This document shows, one piece after another, positions 58,094-64,000 of a stretch of 64,000 bases of DNA. Under the pieces are notes generated by a model. The model was not told the DNA's origin and did not search any database. It saw only the letters and a program-made list of their open reading frames with translations. The stretch comes from 79-D21 sp964521575 (GTDB lineage: Bacteria; Synergistota; Synergistia; Synergistales; 79-D21). The number at the start of each line of letters is the position of its first letter. Position 1 is the first letter of the stretch. The stretch covers positions 310,001 to 374,000 of the forward strand of contig CAZFSR010000001.1 in the NCBI GenBank assembly GCA_964521575.1. The letters are read 5' to 3'. Position numbers and translations under genes: made by a program.

Positions 58094-58137
58094 AGGCGGG
58101 GGGTGAGTCCCACCCGCCACGGAGGGAGGTCCTACGC

Positions 58138-58527
58138 ATGCGAAAAAGGGGAACCCTGTTCCTGTTGCTGATCCTCGCGGTGCTGGCGGCGGTGGTGCCG
58201 CCGGCGCAGCCTGCAAGGGCGGCGGCTATCGAGGAAAGGCTGGTGGGAACGTACAAGGGGCAGTTTATCGGCGAGGACTATGGCACATTCCTGCTTGCAC
58301 TGGACGCGGCGGGCCTGATCACGGGCAACGGGATGTCCACCAAGAACGAGGTGCCGCTGACCTTCTCGGGAAGCTGCAATCCCGATGGAACGCTGGTGTT
58401 CTCGACGGTTGACGGGTCGATGGTCTTCACGGGGTCGATCGACTGGATGAACCGGATGGGCGGGAAATGGGCCCGTACCGGCAGCGGAGAGCGGGGCTCC
58501 TTCGGAGGAGTCCTCCAGAAGCCGTGA
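58138..58527 (+). CDS. Small secreted protein of unknown function
   Basis: The 129-aa protein has a clear signal peptide (MRKRGTLFLLLILAVLAAVV...ARA). The mature part of about 100 residues is glycine- and strand-rich (GTYKGQFIGEDYGTF, LTFSGSCNPDGTLVFSTVDG, WMNRMGGKWA, GERGSFGG), like a small beta-barrel or sandwich with alternating G-T-x-x-G turns. It carries a single Cys. The GGAGGGAGG ribosome-binding site is strong. I do not recognise a characterised family. It is divergent from the activase gene and convergent with a diguanylate cyclase gene. Confidence 0.72.
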   Translation: MRKRGTLFLLLILAVLAAVVPPAQPARAAAIEERLVGTYKGQFIGEDYGTFLLALDAAGLITGNGMSTKNEVPLTFSGSCNPDGTLVFSTVDGSMVFTGSIDWMNRMGGKWARTGSGERGSFGGVLQKP

Positions 58528-58549
58528 AAGAAGGAAAGCCCCGGTCGGT

Positions 58550-59470
58550 TCAGCCTTCCACGCGGTTTCGCCCGCGGGACTTCGCTTTGTAAAGGGCCTT
58601 GTCGGTCCTCGCGATGAAATCTTCCAGGGTTTCGTCCGCCAGGAACTCGGTGACCCCGAAGCTGGCGCGGATGCCTTCCTCGAGACCCGGGATAGCGAGC
58701 TTCTCCGTGTTTTCGCGAAGTCGTTCGGCGATGGCGCGTGACGGGACGAGCGGGGTTCCGGGCAGGAGGACGAGGAATTCCTCTCCGCCATAACGGCAGA
58801 CCGTGTCCTCGAACCGGCAGGAGTTGAAGAGCATTTGGGCAAAGGCGACGAGGACCTCGTCTCCCATGGCGTGGCCGAAACGGTCGTTGAACTGCTTGAA
58901 ATGGTCGATGTCGGCCATGATGAGGGACATGGGGATGCCCTGCCTCCGGCTGAAGGCGAGGGCCTTCTCGGCGACGCTTACGAACTGCCGGCGGTTCGCG
59001 ATCCCCGTCAGGGGGTCGGTGTTCATGAGCCGGGTGATGGTGGCGTTGGCTTCCTCCAGCTCGTGGTTCTTTCGCGCCAGTTCCCCGGCCAGGCGGGCCG
59101 TCTCCAGGTTCAAGAGGGACATCCTGGCGACGAGGCTTTCCTCCTGGGGGGCACCGATGGGCGCAAAAAGAAGGGTCCGTTCGGGCCCGCCGCCGAGATA
59201 GGCGTCCAGGGAAACGGTCGTTCCGTCGGAAGCCGAGAGGAGAACGGCCGTTTTTTCGGGTGCCGCGGGTCCGGTCCTGATCCTTTCGAGAAGGGCGTCC
59301 TGTCCCGGGAGCAGGAAGAGGGACAGGGGCCGGCCGACAGGGGATTCCCCAAGCTTCAGGAGGTCGGGGAAGGCTTTGTTGCACTCGATGATGGTGCCCT
59401 CGGCGGAGAGCGCCAGGCCGACAATGAAGTCGCACTCGGACAGGGATGAAGGCAGGAATTCGCTTTTCAT
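58550..59470 (-). CDS. PAS-GGDEF diguanylate cyclase
   Basis: The 306-aa protein has an N-terminal PAS-like sensor (residues about 10-110), a short coiled coil (LNLETARLAGELARKNHELEEANATITRL) and a GGDEF domain (about 148-305). It has GGEEF and an I-site RFED five residues earlier, so c-di-GMP synthesis with feedback inhibition is expected. The ATG overlaps the stop of the upstream membrane-anchored protein (ATGA), which suggests the two act together. Confidence 0.88.
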   Translation of the reverse strand: MKSEFLPSSLSECDFIVGLALSAEGTIIECNKAFPDLLKLGESPVGRPLSLFLLPGQDALLERIRTGPAAPEKTAVLLSASDGTTVSLDAYLGGGPERTLLFAPIGAPQEESLVARMSLLNLETARLAGELARKNHELEEANATITRLMNTDPLTGIANRRQFVSVAEKALAFSRRQGIPMSLIMADIDHFKQFNDRFGHAMGDEVLVAFAQMLFNSCRFEDTVCRYGGEEFLVLLPGTPLVPSRAIAERLRENTEKLAIPGLEEGIRASFGVTEFLADETLEDFIARTDKALYKAKSRGRNRVEG

Positions 59471-59871
59471 TTGAATCTCACGTCCAGTTCGTACTGGAAG
59501 TCTGGGCGGATCGCGCTTTTCCTGAGCCAGGCGATCAGGGTGGAGGATTCGCCCGGCCGGATCGGCATGAGGGTCAGGACTGAATGGTCGAGGACGACCC
59601 CGTTGATCTCCCGGGAAGAGACGACGATCTTGCCGTCGAAGGTCCTGGCGGAACCGTTCTTCAGGAGAACGTAAACCTGGGTTTTCCCGTCGGAGCGGGT
59701 TTCCTTCGTTTCGGAAAGCGTCACGGTCACTTTCTTCAGTTCTTCAAGGAACGCGGGTGAGGTTTTCCTGTCGAAATCGCGCCGCTGCAGGTAAAACCAT
59801 CCTCCGACGATCGTCGCCAGAAGCAGGAGGATGACGACCGAACAGTCTCCGCGGTGGCGTTTCAGAGGCAA
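59467..59871 (-). CDS. Membrane-anchored protein of unknown function, coupled to a diguanylate cyclase
   Basis: The 134-aa protein has one N-terminal helix (VVILLLLATIVGGWFYL, residues 12-28) and a soluble part of about 100 residues with alternating strands (VTVTLSETKETRSDGKTQVYVLLKNGSARTF and so on), like a small immunoglobulin-type domain outside the membrane. The start is TTG 59871 with AAGGGGGG at 7 nt. Overlap with the GGDEF gene suggests a role in the same signal path. I do not recognise a named family. Confidence 0.7.
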   Translation of the reverse strand: MPLKRHRGDCSVVILLLLATIVGGWFYLQRRDFDRKTSPAFLEELKKVTVTLSETKETRSDGKTQVYVLLKNGSARTFDGKIVVSSREINGVVLDHSVLTLMPIRPGESSTLIAWLRKSAIRPDFQYELDVRFK

Positions 59872-59910
59872 TGCCGGACCCCCCCTTCAACGGTTCATCA
59901 ATGACAAACC

Positions 59911-59916
59911 ATTATA
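59911..59916 (-). promoter_or_regulatory. -10 box (TATAAT) upstream of the membrane-anchored/GGDEF pair
   Basis: A consensus TATAAT on the minus strand lies about 40 nt before the TTG start, in the short spacer after the RNA methyltransferase gene. No convincing -35 is seen. Confidence 0.4.
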
Positions 59917-59947
59917 ACACGGGCCATCCCGGTTTTTCGTCCTGTCC

Positions 59948-61117
59948 TTAAAAGCCAAGGAATCTTCGGGTCGGAGCGTTCGAGGCGAATGGCGGGTTGT
60001 CGTCCTCCAGGTCCACGGACCGCTGGAGGAGAGAGAGGGTTTCCACGTGCCGGGTCTGGGGAAAAAAGTCGTAGGGGGTGATCGAGACGGCCACGTAGCC
60101 GTTTGAGGAAAGAGTTTCCAGGTCCCGGGCCAGTGTCCCGGCGCTGCAGGAAAGGTAGGCGATCCGGGCCGGCCGGCAGGTTTTCGCGAGCCATTCCGTG
60201 ATTTCCGGTTCCAGGCCGGTCCGGGGCGGGTTCGCGTAAACGAGCCGGGAAGACCTTGGAACCCCCCGGATCCATTCCTCTGCCTGCGGGATGCGGAGGG
60301 CGCACCGTCCCCTGAGGAGGCTCGCGCCAGGGGCGTTCAGGCGGGCATTGTCCAAGGCTTCCCCGGATAGCTCGATCCCGAGGGCCCTGGCACCACGGGC
60401 CGTCCATCGGGCAAGGGTGGCCCCGCCGCCGCAATAGAGGTCGATCACCGCCGTCTCCGGGCCGGGATCGAGGAATGTTTCCGCTTCGTCCAACGACCGG
60501 GCGTGAAGGGAAGGGACCAGTTGCTGGAATCCCTGCGGGCCGTGCAAAAGGCCGAGAGGGTTCCGGGACAGGGGCTTTCCCCACAAAAGCCGCATGGGGC
60601 CCGCGCCGAAAAGGTGCCGCCCCGCGCAAGGGAACAGGTGAAGCCACAGTCCCTCTAGGCCGGTCCGGGCCAGGGCCTCCGTTTTGCCGGCCATCCAGCC
60701 GTCCCCGGGGTCGTTTCGCGTTTTCAGGATGAGGGACGCCTGGGCGCCGACCACCGAAACGATGGCTAGCGGAAAGGCCCCGGAAGGAGGCAGGGATTCC
60801 GCGAGCCAGGCCAGGACGGCCCGGACGCGTTTGCTCTGGACCGGGCAGCGTTCCAGCGGGACGAGCGCATCCCGGACCTCCATGCCGAACCGCCATCCGG
60901 CCTGGGAATCCCACCGGGCCTTGAGGACCGCCTTGTCGCGGTAACCCCACCTTTCGGCACCCCTCAGGGCCTCGATACGGCGAAGCGCGCCCGCCCACGG
61001 GGCGAGCCTCTCGGCCAGCCAGGATTCCTTCTGGGCGAGGCTGGCGGCTTCGTCCAGGTGACGATGGCTGCACCCGCGGCATTCAGCCGGGCATCCTTGA
61101 GCGGTAAACTCCCCCAT
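59948..61117 (-). CDS. TrmA/RlmD-family RNA (uracil-5-)-methyltransferase
   Basis: The 389-aa SAM-dependent enzyme methylates C5 of a uridine in rRNA or tRNA. N-terminal Cys residues (CPAECRGC plus CPV near residue 90) form the expected [4Fe-4S] site. The catalytic domain has VIDLYCGGGATLA (SAM binding), YANPPRTGLEPE, the nucleophile Cys in YLSCSAGTLARDL (near residue 334), and YDFFPQTRHVETLSLL. An N-terminal TRAM domain is missing, so it is shorter than RlmD. ATG 61117 follows GGAGGAG. The target base is not predictable here. Confidence 0.88.
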   Translation of the reverse strand: MGEFTAQGCPAECRGCSHRHLDEAASLAQKESWLAERLAPWAGALRRIEALRGAERWGYRDKAVLKARWDSQAGWRFGMEVRDALVPLERCPVQSKRVRAVLAWLAESLPPSGAFPLAIVSVVGAQASLILKTRNDPGDGWMAGKTEALARTGLEGLWLHLFPCAGRHLFGAGPMRLLWGKPLSRNPLGLLHGPQGFQQLVPSLHARSLDEAETFLDPGPETAVIDLYCGGGATLARWTARGARALGIELSGEALDNARLNAPGASLLRGRCALRIPQAEEWIRGVPRSSRLVYANPPRTGLEPEITEWLAKTCRPARIAYLSCSAGTLARDLETLSSNGYVAVSITPYDFFPQTRHVETLSLLQRSVDLEDDNPPFASNAPTRRFLGF

Positions 61118-61142
61118 CGACGGACTCCTCCTTGAAGTAAGG

Positions 61143-61172
61143 ATGATACTGTAACGGACTGTAGTCAGGCAA
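61143..61172 (-). promoter_or_regulatory. Promoter of the RNA methyltransferase gene
   Basis: On the minus strand TTGCCT (61167-61172), an 18-nt spacer and TATCAT (61143-61148) lie about 26 nt upstream of ATG 61117. Confidence 0.5.
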
Positions 61173-61229
61173 GGCCATTCATGCTAAAGTAACAAAATAG
61201 TCTGTTCCTCCTTTGCGAGGTGCCGGACC

Positions 61230-64000
61230 GTGGCTTTTTCCTTTCTTCGCGGGTGTTCATGCTTTCGCGGCGTATCGCCCGCCCTGTTCCATGGAGGGAA
61301 CCCGGGGGTCCCTTCACGGCGGGCTGTGTTCGCCTGCCTGCGAAACGCCCGCTTCCAGGTTTTTCTCCCGTTTTCTCTTTTCTTCCTCTTCTCCGTTTTA
61401 GTTTTCGAGGCGCCGGCCCATGCCGCCGCGGCGGGTTCCCCGTCCCACGGCCTGAGCCTGCCCCTGGCCGGGGGACTGGTCTTTGCCGCCGCCTTCGCGG
61501 CCTTTCTTGCCGGCAGGCAGACGGCCCCGCGAAAGGAGCAGTCCAGAAGCGGACAGGCGGAGCCGCCCGCCTCCAGGGAACCGGAGCTTCCGGAAGCAAC
61601 GGTCCAGGCCCAACGGGTCCAGCCTGGCGAGAACGAAAGCCTCCTTTCCGAAGCCCAGGAATTGGCCAGGATCGGTTTCTTCCGGGCGGACCTCCAGACC
61701 GGCTCGGTCGAGGCGTCGCCTTTCCTTCGGGATCTCTTCGGCTTTGGCCCGGAAGAGCCGCTCTCCTTCCAGGACTACGAGAGACGGATTCACCCCGAAG
61801 ACCTTTCCCGCGTCAGGGCGGCGAGGGAACAGGCTTTCGCCGGGAAGGACGACCTGTACGAAATCCGTTACCGGGTGTCGCCCGGCTCCCGCGTCGTCAG
61901 GCAGGTCTCCGCAAGGATCCATGTCGTCCGCGGCGACGAAGGGAGGCCGATGGGGCTTTTCGGCGTCATCCAGGACCTGACCGACCGGCTTGAGGTGGAA
62001 AGCCGCCTGCGGATCAGCCAGGAACTGTTCCGCCAATACATGGAGAACGCGCCGAGCGCGGTGATCATGGCTTCCGCACAGGGACGCATACAGGACGCCA
62101 GCCCTTCGGCCGAGCGTCTTTTCCGCCTCTCCAGGGAACAGCTGCTCGGGATGGTCCTCCTGGACCTTTTCCCGACGGACTATGTTGACGAAGGGCGAAA
62201 ACGGCTCCGAGAACTGGCTGGGCGCGGACACCTGAGCGTGGAGGCCCCCTTCCGCACCGCCGCCGGGAAAGTCGGCTGGGGGAGATGGGATGCCGTGAGC
62301 CTCTCCCAGGGGGCCTACATGGTTTTCCTGACCGACCTGACCCAGGAGCACGAGACGCAGGAGGCCCTGCTCCACAGCGAGGAAGCCTTCAAGAGGCTGG
62401 CGGAGAACCTTCCCACCCTGATCTTCAGGGTCGACGAGGATTTCCGGATGGTTTACCTCAACCCCAGCACAGAGCGGTTTTTCGGACGGACGATGGAGGA
62501 GCTGCAGTGCAAGCCCCTGGAGGACTCCGGCCTGCCGGTTGTTTTCATCCGGCAATGGCTGGACCGGCTGAAGGATGTCTTCCGGACGGCTCAGGGAATG
62601 CGTTTCGAGGTCACCCTGGACACGGGGGCGATGGTCCGCCACCTCCAGACCGCCCTCGTCCCCGAGAAGGCGGACCTGGGGATCGTACGCTCCGTCCTGG
62701 CGGTGTCCACGGACATCACCGACATCAAGCGGCAGGAGGCCCGGACCCAGCAGCAGAGGGACTTCCTGGACACCCTCATACGGAACGCCGGGGACGGGAT
62801 CGCCGTGTTCGATTCCACGGGCCGGTTTCTCGTCTTCAACCCGGCGATGGAGGCGATGACGGGCTGGAAACTCGAGGAGCTCCAGCCTCCCGCGATCTCC
62901 TATTCCTTTTCCCGCGGGGAGGGAGCCGCGGCGGCGATGGCCGGGATCCTGAAAGCCCTCGAAGGGGTGGATTCGGAGGAAGAGCGCTTCCTGCCGTGCC
63001 GGGGGGACGTGGTGAAGACGGTCATGGTCTCGTCCAGCCCCCTGTCGGGCAACCCCGATAAGCTGACCCTGGTCATCGTCAGGGACATCACGGAGCAAAA
63101 GCGGGCGACCGAGGCCCTGGCCAGGGAGCGGGCATACCTTGACATGCTCTTCGAAAACGCCCCGGACGGAATGGTCGTGACGGACCGATTCGGGCAGATC
63201 CTCCGCGTGAACCGCCGTTTTTCGGAGATGTTCGGTTACGAGCGCCAGGAGGCGATGGGGCGGCAGATCGACACCCTCGTGGCCCAGGGCGGCTACGCGC
63301 GGGAGGGGATGACCCTGACGCGCCAGGTGGCTTCCGGAAGGGCGGTCAGCGTCGAGACGGAACGTGTCCGCAAGGACGGGACGCTTTTCCCCTGCCGGGC
63401 CATCGGGATCCCGATCCGTCTCGAGGGAGGGGATGTCCATCTTTACATCCTGTACCACGACCTGACCGAGATCCGCCAGCGGGAGGCCGAGCTCCGGCTG
63501 GCGAACGAGGTCGTCAAGAGCAGCCCGGTCATTCTCTTCAGGTGGGGGAACGAGCAGGGATCCCCGATCGACTATGTCTCCGAGAACGTCCGCCTGTGGG
63601 GATACGAGCCCGGGGAGCTGGTCTCGGGCCGCAAGCCCTACGCGGAACTGATCCACCCCGAGGACCGGGAGAAAACCCTCCAGGAAGTGCGGGACTTCGT
63701 GGAGGAAAGCCGGGACGAGTTCCAGCAGGAATACCGGGTCGTGATGAAGGACGGGGAGACGATCTGGGTCAACGACCAGACGCGGGTCGTCAGGACGGAG
63801 GCAGGGAGCATCGCCTTCTACCAGGGGGTTGTCCTGGACATCACGGAGAAGAAGCGCTTCGAGATCCTCCTGGAGGAGAACTACCGGACGATGAGGCGGG
63901 CCTGGGACGAAACGATCGAGGTGCTTTCCACCACCGTCGAGATGCGCGATCCCTACACGGCCGGCCACCAGCGGAGGGTGGCCCGGCTTGCGGGGGCCAT
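61230..64000 (+). CDS. Multi-PAS sensor protein entering an HD-GYP domain (3' truncated by the window)
   Basis: The frame stays open to the window end, giving at least 923 codons. A hydrophobic segment (about residues 43-62, VFLPFSLFFLFSVLVFEAPA) and a second (about 74-92) give an N-terminal membrane anchor. About six PAS/PAC units follow (for example FFRADLQTGSVEASPF, RQYMENAPSAVIMASAQGRI, FENAPDGMVVTDRFGQI, VKSSPVILFRW, HPEDREKTLQEV). The last residues, RDPYTAGHQRRVARLAGA, are the first helix of an HD-GYP domain, as in the protein at 6627. GTG 61230 has GAGGTG about 7 nt upstream; GTG 61326 is an alternative start. It is probably a c-di-GMP phosphodiesterase receptor. Confidence 0.8.
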   Translation, partial: MAFSFLRGCSCFRGVSPALFHGGNPGVPSRRAVFACLRNARFQVFLPFSLFFLFSVLVFEAPAHAAAAGSPSHGLSLPLAGGLVFAAAFAAFLAGRQTAPRKEQSRSGQAEPPASREPELPEATVQAQRVQPGENESLLSEAQELARIGFFRADLQTGSVEASPFLRDLFGFGPEEPLSFQDYERRIHPEDLSRVRAAREQAFAGKDDLYEIRYRVSPGSRVVRQVSARIHVVRGDEGRPMGLFGVIQDLTDRLEVESRLRISQELFRQYMENAPSAVIMASAQGRIQDASPSAERLFRLSREQLLGMVLLDLFPTDYVDEGRKRLRELAGRGHLSVEAPFRTAAGKVGWGRWDAVSLSQGAYMVFLTDLTQEHETQEALLHSEEAFKRLAENLPTLIFRVDEDFRMVYLNPSTERFFGRTMEELQCKPLEDSGLPVVFIRQWLDRLKDVFRTAQGMRFEVTLDTGAMVRHLQTALVPEKADLGIVRSVLAVSTDITDIKRQEARTQQQRDFLDTLIRNAGDGIAVFDSTGRFLVFNPAMEAMTGWKLEELQPPAISYSFSRGEGAAAAMAGILKALEGVDSEEERFLPCRGDVVKTVMVSSSPLSGNPDKLTLVIVRDITEQKRATEALARERAYLDMLFENAPDGMVVTDRFGQILRVNRRFSEMFGYERQEAMGRQIDTLVAQGGYAREGMTLTRQVASGRAVSVETERVRKDGTLFPCRAIGIPIRLEGGDVHLYILYHDLTEIRQREAELRLANEVVKSSPVILFRWGNEQGSPIDYVSENVRLWGYEPGELVSGRKPYAELIHPEDREKTLQEVRDFVEESRDEFQQEYRVVMKDGETIWVNDQTRVVRTEAGSIAFYQGVVLDITEKKRFEILLEENYRTMRRAWDETIEVLSTTVEMRDPYTAGHQRRVARLAGA

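Noticed and set aside
61398..63968. An 856-codon open frame on the minus strand
   Set aside because: It is the antisense shadow of the multi-PAS gene, whose plus-strand reading gives coherent PAS and HD-GYP motifs. Long antisense frames are common in such GC-rich DNA; similar shadows lie opposite the HD-GYP gene (7557-9737) and aconitase/icd (20731-22797).

Overview
The window is about 64 kb of GC-rich DNA from a diderm, anaerobic, amino-acid- and peptide-fermenting bacterium. A Synergistota (Synergistaceae-like) origin is the best inference. The evidence is outer-membrane TolC proteins with RND and MacAB exporters, a tungsten aldehyde:ferredoxin oxidoreductase with its radical SAM maturase, a giant 2-hydroxyacyl-CoA dehydratase activase fusion, many GTG/TTG starts, tightly overlapping genes and several amino acid isomerase and transport operons. 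No rRNA, tRNA, CRISPR array, prophage or insertion sequence was seen. The lineage is inferred from content, not from a marker gene.

Region 1 (1-13.3 kb), peptide and amino acid catabolism: a partial secreted protein, a PLP aminotransferase, a YkvI-type transporter, an orphan 30-residue peptide gene with its own strong promoter and terminator, then iadA (isoaspartyl dipeptidase) and its FadR-type GntR regulator, divergent from a YfcC-type permease across two tandem 16-bp palindromes. There follow a 1064-aa MASE3-like/PAS/HD-GYP receptor, an FmdE-family protein, a YheO-type regulator, an ornithine cyclodeaminase-family enzyme and a TauE/SafE permease.

Region 2 (13.3-23.1 kb): a class II glutamine amidotransferase-like protein, a UspA protein, then a MocR-regulated operon (MocR, PhzF-type isomerase, Asp/Glu racemase, AzlC, AzlD, YczE-type membrane protein), and an aconitase plus isocitrate dehydrogenase pair (2-oxoglutarate/glutamate supply).

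Region 3 (23.1-37.5 kb), envelope and efflux: a Spy/CpxP-like periplasmic protein, a divergent TetR-RND-TolC-adaptor operon, a MATE exporter, a second RND pump without partners, an atypical IlvD/Edd dehydratase and an EamA transporter.

Region 4 (37.5-53.5 kb): a PAS-GGDEF cyclase with a small basic upstream ORF; a tungsten enzyme module (radical SAM/SPASM maturase, AOR, MoaD-like protein); two more Spy/CpxP-like proteins; the decayed remains of a TPP-riboswitch/thiW-like unit; an EamA transporter; and a Cpx-like operon (CpxR, CpxA, CapA-like metallophosphatase) divergent from TolC-MacA-MacB-MacB. A textbook GTAAA-N5-GTAAA CpxR box lies in the divergent promoter. With three Spy/CpxP-like proteins and two drug-efflux operons in the window, this looks like an envelope-stress regulon.

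Region 5 (53.5-64 kb): the 1493-aa dehydratase activase fusion, a small secreted protein of unknown function, a GGDEF cyclase coupled to a membrane-anchored protein, a TrmA/RlmD-type RNA methyltransferase, and a multi-PAS protein entering an HD-GYP domain that runs off the end.

The strongest leads are the orphan peptide at 2688-2780, the decayed TPP-riboswitch/thiW unit at 44179-44590, the Cpx-like regulon, and the IlvD-family protein with altered metal-ligand positions.
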